Source: Periconia sp. R9002 (Eukaryota > Ascomycota > Dothideomycetes > Pleosporales > Periconiaceae). Taken from it: DNA of 20,857 nt. Made by a program: the position numbers and the translations under genes. The stretch covers positions 1 through 20,857 of the forward strand of contig JAMAHW010000191.1 in NCBI GenBank assembly GCA_023627715.1, in the 5' to 3' direction. Shown in pieces: positions 1-10,175 of this stretch. Under the pieces are notes generated by a model, which saw nothing but the letters and a program-made list of their open reading frames with translations, was not told where the DNA came from and made no database searches. How positions within the stretch are numbered: position 1 is the stretch's first letter; every line of letters starts with the position of its first letter.

Positions 1-77
1 TAGTTATCTGATTTGTGAATAACGCCTGGTACACTAGCTACCCGATATGCGTCCTCCCGGCGTGTCACCCCTCTGTA
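1..77. mobile_element. Right part of a TIR miniature element (MITE), cut by the window edge
   Basis: These 77 bases align without gaps to the right parts of two fuller copies at 1170-1246 and 10271-10347. The right end, CTCCCGGCGTGTCACCCCTC followed by TGTA, matches the terminal inverted repeat of those copies. The final TA (76-77) is probably the target-site duplication. Differences between copies are mainly C/T and G/A transitions. The left part lies outside the window. No coding capacity is seen, so this is a non-autonomous element. Confidence 0.8.
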
Positions 78-1069
78 CAATATTTGATCTTGTACCTTTA
101 TCTGGGGAATGGCGTTGACTAATGGCTAAGGGAGCAACATTAAGGCGCTGCACACCAATTTACAGGGTTTGAAAAAAGAAGGATATAATATATCAAATAT
201 CTTCTAATAGTTACCCGTGAGCACGTTCCTAGCCAAGGACGTTACCTGAGAACCAAATCAATGTTTATACCGTGACTGATCACACCAATCAATTGCGAAG
301 AAGAAAAATTTATGATATCAAATACCTTGTGTTGAGAAGATGAATAGGGATATAATTTGTAGACCACAATTACACGGATTGAGAGTTATCGAGTTACAGT
401 GCTTATACATCTTTTGTGACTAGCAAGCATATTGTGGGGTTATAACAAACGCAGGAAGATCGAGAAATTTTTGTAAAATATTTCGGCCTCTGGATGGCTG
501 CTGTACGAGGGCTACGCTGTAGGTATCTGTAAGGATAATGAATGTTTCTAGCCTGCGGAAGCGGGTTGATTATCTGTGTTTGAGTGTTGTGAAAGGAGTT
601 ACCCTCTTTCGAATGCTTTTTATATGGAGATGGATAAATAAGTACAAAACGCTGGATTAAGTAGACTAAGACAATCATGCATCGATATTGAACGATGAAT
701 TTTATTGGATATGAGCTTAAACTGAATATCTTGTAGCGTCTATGTACATTAGTGAAAGAAGTTTACTAGGATAGAATTGACGATGCTTATGGCACACCAA
801 GTGCACCTTTGCTACTAATCGTATGGTGCTCCTAATAAAGAGATTTATTGGATTGTATAGCGTTGATTCCAGGTAGCATTGGCCATTGCTATAAATTCAA
901 AAAGTTTATTAGTAACCTATATAGCTAACAACGAAATTGTTAGAACTCATTCGATATATTCGGTCATGTTCACTTAAGCCGATAGCTTGAATAATGTATT
1001 TTTCAAACGCATGATACTATCGTTGCTTTGTTTCGGAAGTAATAGCTCTTAGACTAGAGTGTCTATACT
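78..1069. other. AT-rich non-coding stretch between two MITE copies
   Basis: No supportable gene. Open frames are short on both strands; the longest is about 91 codons on the minus strand at 403-678 and has no recognisable domain. The only distinctive item is a 23-bp block at 283-305 that recurs exactly at 3972-3994. Confidence 0.6.
283..305 (+). repeat. 23-bp exact dispersed repeat, copy 1
   Basis: The block starts CACCAATCAATTGCG and ends GAAGAAGAA. It is identical, in the same orientation, to 3972-3994, while the flanking bases differ on both sides. Its function is unknown. Confidence 0.75.
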
Positions 1070-1246
1070 TACAGAGAGGTGACACGCCGGCAAGTTATAT
1101 ATTAGGAGGACTAATAGGTTCTACGAATTAGAAGCTCTATGACCTACATCTGTAATAGTATATCTAGTATAGTTATCTAATTTATGAATAACGCCTGGTA
1201 CTCTAGCTACCTAATATATGACCTCCCGGCGTGCCACCCCTCTGTA
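1070..1246. mobile_element. Complete ~173-bp MITE with TA target-site duplication (Tc1/mariner-like ends)
   Basis: The left end TACAGAGAGGTGACACGCCG and the reverse complement of the right end (TACAGAGGGGTGGCACGCCG) form imperfect terminal inverted repeats. The match continues to about 38-40 bp, including a shared ATATATTAGG. TA flanks both sides (1070-1071 and 1245-1246), giving an internal element of 1072-1244. There is no ORF inside. TA duplication with CAG-starting termini is typical of Tc1/mariner-derived MITEs; the parent transposase is not in the window. Confidence 0.85.
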
Positions 1247-2534
1247 GTACCGGTTACTTCAGCTCTGTCTGAGTGGCTTTCACAGGGTGCAATTTGGGAA
1301 AGACAAATTTCCGAGACATTAATGTCGAACTAAAAGGACGAAGCAGTTTATCAGACGACGTACATCGAATTTTCCAAACGATGATTTGGCGGCATTGATG
1401 CATAAGATAGTCTGATTGTGGAATATCATGAGCAGCCGCAGTCACTAATTCTCTTCCCCCTGGATACTATCATATGATTACGGCTTCTGTTCCTATGCAT
1501 GTTGATGATTTGCCAAAGAGGAGATTCGTACAAAAAACTATGAGGGTAGCATAGGCTAAACTTGCTGAATTAAAATTTGATAGCAACAATATGTCGAGGG
1601 GGTTCCTTTTAGATAGAAGACGGCAGAACGAGTATCATGATGTCAGCATGATGACGGAAACGGGAAAGTAATGGTTCCATATCGAAGTCTTCATGCGCGT
1701 CCAACACATCTTTTAGACAGTAAAACTTTGCACACTTTGCTTTGTTGAGTTAACTTTCAACGAGTCCTTGCTTGGTAGGCTCAATGACAGATGCTGTCCC
1801 TGACATAGACTTTAGGGAAGCCTTTCCCTGGGCTTTGCCGTTTTCCTATCATCCTGCAATTATCAGAGTAGTTGAGCGCGCCGCGGAATGGAATACTCAA
1901 TCATACATACCAACTGGTGATTTTCGAGTCATGGAGTAGCATAGAATCTCATTGCGGTTAGATCAATTGATGATAATGTGGTGCTCCAAAAACCGTACTC
2001 GCAGCGCGCAAGGGAGATCATTGCTGACCCCATCTATCGCCTCGTCTAAGTCGTCTTTGCCTCATTTTGATTCACGACTCTTCACTGAATTGGTAGGGCT
2101 ATTCTAGCCTCTAAGCGATCGACCCTATCCTCGATGTACTGGGCTCTAGACACTAGATATGGGGCATTATCGGCAAATCCGCAAATTTTGCTTAGCAGAA
2201 GAAGCAACACGCGATAGTGGCAACATGGCAGAGTACTAGGGACAGAGTATGTTTTTAGGCATGCTGGCAACTCTGTATAGAGGACAAGTTGACGTGATTC
2301 ATCGTTTGACCTTACGTGCCTGAGCAGTATAAGTAGCATTGGAGAATGCTGTTTACAGCATCCCTGTTGCGGCAAAACCCTACACTATCGTTCGCCGTAA
2401 AAATATTGTCTATCTCTCCTATTCTACGCAAAGTGATACGGCGAATGACTGCGCGATGCGGGCGGATTCGGGCTCTAGAGCCATCATCTCTGGTACTTAC
2501 GCATAGGTTGCGGGGGCAAGTTCTGGCTAACTAC

Positions 2535-2537
<3 letters not shown>
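1247..2537. other. Non-coding stretch, possible decayed gene remnants
   Basis: No intact gene is supported. On the minus strand around 2082-2180 a short frame ends in YIEDRVDRLEARI, which resembles the coiled-coil linker that follows Zn2Cys6 clusters. No zinc cluster or regulatory domain can be read around it, so it may be a relic or chance. One copy of the palindrome ATCAATTGAT lies at 1962-1971. Confidence 0.4.

Positions 2538-2573
<36 letters not shown>
2538..2573 (+). repeat. (GAT)12 trinucleotide microsatellite
   Basis: Twelve uninterrupted GAT units are followed by GGT GAT. They sit in short open frames on both strands (poly-Asp on plus, poly-Ile on minus) that show no other sign of coding. 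Confidence 0.9.
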
Positions 2574-2574
<1 letters not shown>

Positions 2575-3971
2575 GTGATGTAAGGTTGACGATTGAGGGA
2601 TTCTATACGCCTAGAAGGTAGCCTCATTTTGGACATGAAGCTCGATAGACAGATGAGGCGAACACGATAGAACACCTTCTAACAGTTCAACAATTAAAAA
2701 AAATGGGCGTGAAATACATTGGGCCTTTTTACCATTTGTCACATGGCCAGCTTGATAATCTAGAGTGAAGACGTTTTGCATTTCTTTACGGACCTTTTTA
2801 ATAGGGTAGTGGCGCGAACAAGGACTCAAAAGTCTGGAACTGCTACAAAGGTAAGTAGACTAGATGGCTACTTAGTTATGCGAATCCGATGGTTTCCGAG
2901 CTACCGCGCGACTGAGGGTTAAACCTGGAGTAGCCGAAGTTGATTCGCAATGGGAAAAGGAATCTGGCCACGATGGGGCGTGCCAGCGCATTGGGTGCAC
3001 TGAGCGGGAAGGAATACATAGATTTTCCTTGACGCGGGCCTTTGCAAACCCAGGAAGGATTGAATCCTTGACACAATTTCTTGCTTTCAGCGACGATTGC
3101 TCTAGGTATGCCATGCATAGACGCAACCCAAAATTAGCAATGCAGGTGAAGTGAAACGAGGAACGAGAGTACCGTTAGGGAAGGTGAGTTGGAGCAATGG
3201 CGGAAGTCATGGCAATGGAAAGGGGGTACGGTGCCTATGTTTGGAAAGAGGAAGGATGCTGCAGGTACGGATGGCCGGGGTAGGGGGAACACGCGAGGGG
3301 GATGCCTGTGTACTTTATCTACATAGGTACATCAATGAGTACACTGCCAAGGGATGACTTTGGGAGACTGAGTGAGTACATACCTGAATGAACAAATAAA
3401 CAAGCAAACAAAACAATGGTAATCAAGTACAAGCAGAGTGAGTATGTACCTGGAGCAATGTGGAGTGGATGTGAAGTGTTGAAGGGAAAGAAAACATTTA
3501 CCGAGGTGAGCCCAATGTGCCGGGTGGTGGAATGGGCGCAACGACCACTGTGAGACACATGCATGGCCATGATCTGCATATTGTTTGTCGAGTCGTTCGC
3601 TGTGTCGCCGACCACGTAAGAGGTAATAGTTGAGTTGAGTCGAATGGATGTGGTCGTATACCGGACACACACTACGGATAAAAACCCTTTCACTACGGTA
3701 ACCAAAAGCTGCTGTCGCCAAAGTTGCCTGGATTTGGTAAGCTGCCCTATCGCGCTAGCCCGTCCTGGCCTCCCAAACCGCTTGGCCAGCCAGCCTCAAC
3801 CCCGAAGCCTCGTCACACCACAACACCGACCGACGAATATTCAGATGGATCAATGCGAACGAATGGATGCCTCGATGCCCCCTCGCCCCGCCCCACCCTC
3901 ACATCCGAGGATCCGAGGTGATGATGATATCCATGTTATCTGGATTGGGCTGGCTATGTAGGTACATATAT
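2574..3971. other. Non-coding stretch without recognisable gene
   Basis: Several overlapping short frames exist on both strands (for example 2872-3126, 3319-3721 and 3635-3961). None shows a domain, splice structure or consistent codon pattern. TAGGTAC motifs typical of intergenic DNA in many Pezizomycotina appear near 3325 and 3960. Confidence 0.5.
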
Positions 3972-3994
3972 CACCAATCAATTGCGAAGAAGAA
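3972..3994 (+). repeat. 23-bp exact dispersed repeat, copy 2
   Basis: Identical to 283-305. It lies between two exact copies of ATGTAGGTACATAT at 3956-3969 and 4004-4017. Confidence 0.75.
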
Positions 3995-5086
3995 GACACT
4001 TTAATGTAGGTACATATGTAGGTACGAGTTTCAGCCACCGTGAATACGACATTCAAGCCATTTTTTTTTCTCAACGGCCACGTTGACCTAGTCTTTCTAG
4101 AACAAGCCGCGCGCTGCAGGAGAAGTTATCCGCAGTACGAGGAACCCACCCGTTCCCATCAAAACCCCAAGTAACTACCTACTTAACTATCCATGAGCTA
4201 TCAATGTCCAATGTCGCTCGCTCGCACCTGTCATCTGTGAACCGCAACTTAAGGGGCGCCACCTCTTGGCGTCGAGCAGCCAGCCTGACCTGGGTAGGCC
4301 TACCTCTAGGCTCTAACTATCTAACTAGTCGACCCTGTCTGACAGGCCCGGCTGGCCTAGTTACTGGAATTCAAAAATACAGGCCCAATTCACATCCCAC
4401 ACCCAATCCTCTCTCGATAATGAATGGCTGCACTTCGACTAGACTGAACTGTGTCCGAGGCCAAGCGAGAAAGCGTAGCCCTTCTTACAGCGCCATTCGT
4501 GCACCGGAGAAATGAACATGCATGTCATGATGTACAGCTGCCACTGCCTGCTACGTAGCTGCTGTCTGGGCATCCGTAGGTGCCGTGCCGCTACACGTGC
4601 CCGGTGCTCGCCCTCCGCAATACGAGAAAATGACATGCTTACTTTACCTAAAATTCGGGCCTAATGCCACGAGGTGAGCCCCGGCTTTTCCTTGGTCTCA
4701 CCTATCACCAGGCTCCTGGCCCTTGGACAAGCCTGTCCCGCTTTTTAAACCTCGTTCTACGGCAATCAATCTGTTTGAGAGCTGACCGTGCTTCTCTAGG
4801 CAGGGCGAGGCCAAGGCCGCCGACTTGTTACCACCTACTTGATGGCGGCGCCTCCCATTAGCATTAACTGCCATCAGTCAGTGGCTTCACTCCCACCAAA
4901 CTGCCTCTCCGCCTTGTGTAGCCATCTCGACTCCGGCTCCGGCTCCTGCACCTTCACCCGTCGCACCTCCAAGAAAAAATCGACATGCCATTGAATCACG
5001 ACATCGCCGTTTCTCTTTTTTTCATTGGTGCGTGATCCCGCACTGCGTCACTCGTTATCCCCCCGAGAACTGGCCATTGACGAGCC
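3995..5086. promoter_or_regulatory. Long upstream / 5' leader region of the 7TM receptor gene
   Basis: This GC-richer, pyrimidine-rich stretch precedes the receptor start. Small frames such as 4204-4515 and 4664-4861 show no domain. CT-rich blocks from about 4870 to 5030 (for example CGACTCCGGCTCCGGCTCC) look like a fungal promoter or leader. A 16-codon upstream ORF lies at 4985-5035. Confidence 0.45.
4985..5035 (+). promoter_or_regulatory. Candidate upstream ORF (16 codons) of the receptor gene
   Basis: An ATG at 4985 opens a short frame, MPLNHDIAVSLFFIGA, ending in TGA at 5033-5035, 51 nt before the receptor ATG. No other ATG lies between the two. If the transcript begins upstream of 4985, this uORF could lower or condition translation of the receptor. 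The transcript start is not known from sequence. Confidence 0.4.
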
Positions 5087-6411
5087 ATGGTCCAACTGGA
5101 GCCTCTCGATTCGGACTCGAGTACCCTTGCAGTCCTCCCCCCTCACATACACAAATGGCTGTGCGCCGTAGCTGTGCTTGGATTCCTATCCTTCGCTACA
5201 TCAGTCACCCTATTCACCCTTCTCACCTACCGTTTGATACGATGGCGGATTAAATCGAAAAGAACCAACCAATTCGTCTTCCTCATCTTCAACCTTCTAT
5301 GGGCCGACATTCAGCAATCATTGGCCTTCTTGTTGAATGTGCAATGGGTAAAGCTAGATTCTGTCGTCGTTGGAAGTCCCATATGCTTTACTCAGGGGTG
5401 GCTGATTTCCACCGGTGATTTGAGTTCTGGAGTGTTTTGTACAGCGATCGGATTCCACACATTCGCGTCTGTGATATGCAACTACCGCTTGAAGCAAAAA
5501 CATTTCTATCTCACTATCCTGGGTTTGTGGGTGTTTATCTATGGCATCTCATCTATTCAGATAGCCATGCATCCGCGCGATATTTATGTACGGTCAGGAG
5601 TTTGGGTACGTATTCGGTTCTTTCAATAAAAGTAAAGGATATTATCGTGATATGCGCTAACAAAAAATAGTGCTGGGTGCATCACGACCTCCAGACCCTT
5701 CGTCTCTGGACTCACTACATCTGGATCTTCACCTTCGAATTCGGGAATGTCATCATCTATGCTCTCATATATTTTATCCTACTCACTCGTATTCGAAACG
5801 GGTATTACAGTGACGCCGAGGCCCAGCGAGTTCGGTCGATTTCTAATCTCATGGTCGCCTACCCTATTGTATACGTTATATGTACATTGCCACTGGCCTC
5901 GGCGCGAATGGCAGCCATGGGACACCAACCGCCCTCTTATGCTCGACTGTGTCTTGCTGCGGCAATGATCACATCCAACGGATGGCTAGATGTCCTCCTC
6001 TATACCCTCACTCGTCGTATGATGGTCTTCTCTGACGAACCTCCCCCGGATGACAACGGGTTTGAAACATTCGCTCCCTTCTGGGCTATGCCCGCCAGTC
6101 GCTTTGGTGGCTCATGCAAAATCGAGGCCGAAGCGCCTACTTCTAAACATCGTCCAGGCCGCTCCACAATATCATTGCCTCGTAGCGATAGTTCTGAGGA
6201 TCTTTGTGGAGTTGGCATGGGCAAAATGGACATCAAAATGGTTACCACCACGAAAGTGACTAATGAGCCCGCGATGCCGGAAGATTTCGAGGAGATTGAA
6301 GAATTAGTCCGACAAATGAGACCTAAAACGCCCGTAGGAAGGTGGAGTGAGGATAGCAAACAATGGGTGGTTTCACCAAATACCATGTTTCATGGAGATG
6401 ACCGCCGATGA
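5087..6411 (+). CDS. Seven-transmembrane G protein-coupled receptor-like protein (cAMP receptor/Git3-like)
   Basis: Two exons, 5087-5605 and 5671-6411. The 65-nt intron 5606-5670 has a GTACGT donor, a GCTAAC branch site and a TAG acceptor. The product is 419 aa. Seven hydrophobic segments can be placed at roughly 24-50, 62-85, 104-130, 139-160, 189-211, 232-250 and 266-287. A hydrophilic tail of about 130 aa rich in S/T/P/E follows, which is the usual arrangement for a plasma-membrane receptor with a cytosolic C-terminus. Cys100, before TM3, and Cys174, in the loop after TM4, are placed for the conserved extracellular disulfide. The sequence ADIQQSLAFLLN in TM2 and the CW after TM4 fit the fungal cAMP-receptor-like/Git3 type of nutrient-sensing receptor. 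The ligand and exact class are unknown. The start ATG has a good context (GAGCC before ATGG). The intron falls just before the CW motif, so the split model is needed to complete the fold. Confidence 0.85.
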
Positions 6412-6850
6412 CATGATACAGCACTAGAGTAACATAGCATAGCATAGCATAGCATATAGCGTGGCATAGTGTTTTAAATTCCACTTTCTTCCTTGGCTTT
6501 TCTAAGGAGCTCAGGCGTGATGTAGCTCGCTGTTCCTATGTGACCTTCATTGAGAGTAGGGTGGTGCAGCACCTGAAAATAGTTCGGCCACTCTCCCAAT
6601 CTGCATTGCGGAACACACCGACTATAAGTAACCCGCTCAATACCGCGGATAATACGCATACATCTTTGCGATAACTTCACGAACTTTTGCCTATGTAACC
6701 CTCAAACCTAGCAATAACAGCCGATAGATACAATCTTTGACATGCGTATACTTAATGTTTCGGAGTTACCATCTCCGTCGCCTTAACTCATTCGCTTCGC
6801 GTGATGCTGTCTTCCCCAGACAATCATGAATAAACTCTCTGAAGGCAACG
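6412..6850. other. Intergenic stretch after the receptor gene
   Basis: It contains a (CATAG)4 pentanucleotide repeat at 6433-6452, directly downstream of the receptor stop. A minus-strand frame of about 61-68 codons (6474-6680) ends PELLRKAKEESGI, but it has no recognisable domain or promoter context and is not called. Confidence 0.5.
6433..6452 (+). repeat. (CATAG)4 short tandem repeat
   Basis: Four exact CATAG units are followed by partial units (CATATAGCGTGGCATAG). It lies about 20 bp past the receptor stop codon, probably in its 3' UTR. Confidence 0.8.
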
Positions 6851-7285
6851 ATGGCAACACTTGCTACAGTTGCTGGGTCTATTCTACAGCATCGAGCTCA
6901 TATCGAGTCCTTGCTTCTGTCGATTGTAAATTCTGTGGGCTGCATTCCGCCAGTCAAGTTCCATCTAATCTAGCAATCCTAGATAGCCGATCTAGATGTG
7001 ATTTTGATCGAGGTGCGAGAGGAAGGTGTCGCAGTTAGAAACACATGGGTCCCTGCTGCGAAGCTAGCACTCCTAAAAGACCTTGCCGAATATAATCAAC
7101 AAACTCGAGATTCTGAATTCATTGGTCGCCTCTACACACGCAAACCCATTGAGGAAAGGTCTGTCCTGCTTTGGTTCCGGCGTACGAAAAAGGAAGTGAC
7201 TGTCGAGATGATCCTGACAGGCATCGAAACAAGATATTTGTATCCTCGTGAAACTGAAAGTAACAGTCACATTGTAACGCCATAG
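6851..7285 (+). CDS. Small two-exon hypothetical protein (about 125 aa)
   Basis: Exon 1 6851-6925, intron 6926-6982 (57 nt; GTAAAT donor, CTAAT branch site, CTAG acceptor), exon 2 6983-7285 ending in TAG. The joined frame gives 125 aa. It starts MATLATVAGSIL and continues through a hydrophobic/acidic stretch (SLLLSIIADLDVILIEVREE) into a charged C-terminal half (RRTKKEVTVEMI). ATG 6851 is the first ATG after an in-frame stop at 6827 and has A at -3 and G at +4. Without splicing the frame is closed by TAG at 6980, so the intron is essential to the model. No domain is recognised. The sequence composition looks protein-like, but the gene could be a remnant or have further exons. Confidence 0.45.
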
Positions 7286-7501
7286 TCCGATGATAAATGT
7301 GATTTTCTGTCTTTCGCGAAGACCTTTTATGATTTTACTTTCGCTTCCAAGTGATTACTGAGTTGGTGGACAAATTACAACACATAGAACAATTATCGCT
7401 GGTATTCTGAACATATTTGGAATGATAAAAACGAAATTTGCATAACCTCTCCACAAGTAACATATTGACGCCATTAGCCCCCTTATAGCCAAGTACCCAA
7501 A

Positions 7502-9256
7502 TTAACTGCAGACGTCAGATATGGACTTTTGTTCACAAGGATAGGCATAGATCTTACCATGAACAGCTTTGACCTGAGTGTAAGCTGCAAGGGCGTACTG
7601 ACCAAGCTCTCTGCCGATTCCGCTCTGCTTGTAACCGCCAAATGGAATGGCGTAATGGGAGTCCTGTGAACTGTTGATCTGCAAAAACGAGTCAGCATTG
7701 GCAGAAATGTGCTGTGATAGGTAGATTAGGCAACCTACCCAAACCATGCCTGCTTCTATTGCCGCAGCCACTCTATGTCCTCTGACAATGTCCTTTGTGA
7801 ACACAGCTGCACCTAGACCGTATTCAGTATCGTTTGCTTTTTCCACTGCATCTTCTTCAGAAGTGAAAGCTTGGATGACTGCAAATGGCCCAAAGATCTC
7901 CTCCTTGTTAATTTTCATGTCATGGGTGGTGTCCGCAAAGATGGTTGGCTCGATGAAGTAGCCCTTGTCAGAAGACTTGGTGCCGCCCAGTACGAGGCGA
8001 GCGCCCTCAGATTTTGCGGTTTCCACGTATTTCAAAATCTTCTCTTGCTGAGCCTTGGATATCTGCGGACCATGTGAAACATCCCTGTCGAATTGGCTTC
8101 CAACCGAGGTGTTCTGCACGGTGTAGTCTTTAAATTGAGACACGAATTTTTCGTAGATTGTGTCTTGAACGTAAATTCGGGACGTCGAAGTGCAGACCTG
8201 TCCCATATTACCTGAAGGATGTAAGTAAGATGCGAACGGATACCTGGGATAACATACTCATGATTCCCACATGACTCCACTTGACAGCTTGATCAAGATC
8301 AGCGTCATCGAAGACTAGAAGGGGACTTTTGCCGCCGGTCTCAAGCGTTACGTTTTTCATGTTGCTAGATGCCGCCTTCATAATGTTCCGCCCAGTGGCC
8401 GTGCTCCCTGTGAAAGCAACCTTGTCGACGCCTGGATGACCAGCAAGAGATGCACCGGCAGGGTTACCATGCCCGTTGATGATGTTGACTACACCCGCTG
8501 GGAAGCCAGCCTCTTTTATGAGCGACGCGAGATACAGGGCTCCCAGGGGGGTCTGTTCTGCTGGCTTAAGCACGACGGTGTTTCCACACGCCAGTGCCGG
8601 TCCTAGTTTCCAGGCTGCCATCTAGTAATCTGTCAACTTCTGGCATTCACATAGGGGAGGAGGGAAGCCGGACCATTACAGGGAAATTCCATGGAATGAT
8701 TTGTGCGCAGACACCTGAGGTTAAATACTTCTTAGCCACTACAATCTTTTGAAAAATGCCTTCAAAAGACGAAAGAGATCTCACCTAATGGCTCATGTCT
8801 GGTATAGGCCAGTTTGGCACTGCCAGTGTCGATTGTCTGACCGTAGATCTTATCAGACCAGCCGGCATAGTATCGAAACACGGCTATCGTCTCCGCGACA
8901 TCTTCAGCCATGGCTGCGGAATAGGGTTTGCCATTATCCCAGGCATCTATCGTAGCGAGGATGTGGCTATCGCGTTCGCAGAGGTCACCCAGTTTCCAAA
9001 GAAGAGCGCCTCTTTCCGAGGGGGTTAGGTTTCGCCATTCCGAGGATTTGAAGGCGGCGCGAGCGGCAGCAACAGCCTTATTCACATCTGCCTCACCAGC
9101 AGAGGCGACCTTCGCAATTGGGGTTTCGTCGTAGGGATTCAGAGATTCGATAGTCTGACCCGATTCTGCAGGGACAAATTCGTTGTTGATGAACAGGCCA
9201 GTGGGCTGAGCGTATTTAGTGCCATTTGGTGCGGTGAGCTGGATTGAGGAAGACAT
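7502..9256 (-). CDS. Aldehyde dehydrogenase (NAD(P)+-dependent, ALDH1/2-like)
   Basis: Five exons on the minus strand: 9256-8785, 8714-8674, 8621-8258, 8211-7739 and 7678-7502. Introns are 52-70 nt. The product is 508 aa, close to the usual ~500 aa of cytosolic/mitochondrial ALDHs that oxidise aldehydes to acids. Active-site residues are all present: Asn167 (PWNFP), Lys190 ([10 protein letters not shown]), Glu265 (LETGGKSP) and nucleophilic Cys299 (GQVCTS). FTGSTATG (NAD site) and [15 protein letters not shown] (C-terminal) are also present. The intron 2 donor is ambiguous: GTCCGG keeps the Asn-Lys spacing of 23 seen in ALDH2, while GTAATG would drop two residues. The start at 9256 is the first ATG; frames upstream open only with TTG. 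The C-terminus (after [11 protein letters not shown]) is slightly extended. No clear mitochondrial presequence. The substrate is not predictable; neighbours suggest an amine-derived aldehyde. Confidence 0.93.
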
Positions 9257-10175
9257 CTCGTTGTTGCCGCAGTTATTAAATCTATTGAGTGACAACCCGT
9301 TGCGATGCTGTGGAAATGGCTTGCTTGAGCGAGTATTATATCTGTGCTGGGCATGCGTATATGGGCTGAACTAGGTCAGGTCAAAGGCCTATCGATTTTC
9401 CTCAACAGGCTAGTATATCATGGATTCCGATGTGATGGTTTGGGAATGTGTTCAGGTGCAAGTGTGTAATCTATGCCTGTGTGCGTGTACGGGGAAGAAT
9501 AGTACTCCGGGGATGCGTATCACGTTGGTTGATTCGATTACCCCACAGAATCAAAGAGAACGAACATCGTTCTTGGCGTTTTGCCCTACAAGTTGCCTGC
9601 TTAGGAATAGCTGGTTTAGTGAGCTCGTGTTCGTTCGGCCTGATAAGGGTGCTATGTGGAGGTGGACGTTCTGGGATGCGATAAATGGACATCTTGTGGT
9701 TGGGCTGGCAGGCTACGACTTTTAGCCGCCAATTAGTCTTTGGTTCGCTTCGCTACAGGGCCTTTCACTAGCTAAATCAACCATCGTAGTCGCTACTTAT
9801 CTAGTGCTGCCACTTGTCTCTCCTATCGATTGATGTGAGTAGCAGCCTGCCCCACCCCACTCATCGTCTCGTGTCCCCGCGCGCGGATACAACTATCAAT
9901 TGATCAATTGATACATTGATTGATGTAACTACTAGTTGTGCACCGGTCCATGAAAACTGCGATAACTCTAATTGTCTACAGTTGATATCAATGTACTCTA
10001 GTCTTAATGCTCATAACCTTGGGGGCGATAGCACGATGTAAGTTATGTAATGGTTGCACTAATGATGTCAAGTTCATTTCTACAGCCATCAATATTCATA
10101 TCGGGGCGCCTAAAGTTTGCTGATTGCTTCTTACATGTCCTTAACCGTCACCCTTCGTTGAATTCATTTTTAGTG
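9257..10175. promoter_or_regulatory. Intergenic / upstream region of the ALDH gene
   Basis: No supportable gene; a 101-codon plus-strand frame at 9420-9725 has no domain. The region contains a perfect 20-bp palindrome at 9894-9913 made of two overlapping ATCAATTGAT units. A variant, ATCGATTGAT, lies at 9825-9834. TATCAAT motifs lie at 9894-9900, 9907-9913 (reverse) and 9986-9992. The position upstream of the minus-strand ALDH start makes it the likely promoter. Confidence 0.5.
9894..9913. repeat. Perfect 20-bp palindrome TATCAATTGATCAATTGATA
   Basis: The sequence equals its own reverse complement over 20 bases. It contains two overlapping copies of ATCAATTGAT, a word repeated elsewhere in the window. 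It could bind a dimeric regulator or be a remnant of an inverted repeat. About 640 bp upstream of the ALDH start. Confidence 0.85.

Noticed and set aside
2346..2621. 91-codon plus-strand frame containing twelve consecutive Asp
   Set aside because: The poly-Asp run is just the (GAT)12 microsatellite; the rest has no domain and no gene context.
3319..3721. Two ~128-codon overlapping minus-strand frames
   Set aside because: They overlap each other in different frames, start without ATG, and show no domain; typical of chance open frames in this composition.
6474..6680. Minus-strand frame ending PELLRKAKEESGI
   Set aside because: It begins with GTG, has an in-frame stop just upstream, is only ~61 codons from its first ATG, and matches no known family. 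Could be a relic but not supportable.
9420..9725. 101-codon plus-strand ATG frame upstream of ALDH
   Set aside because: No domain, no conserved pattern, overlapping frames on both strands of similar length. Probably chance.
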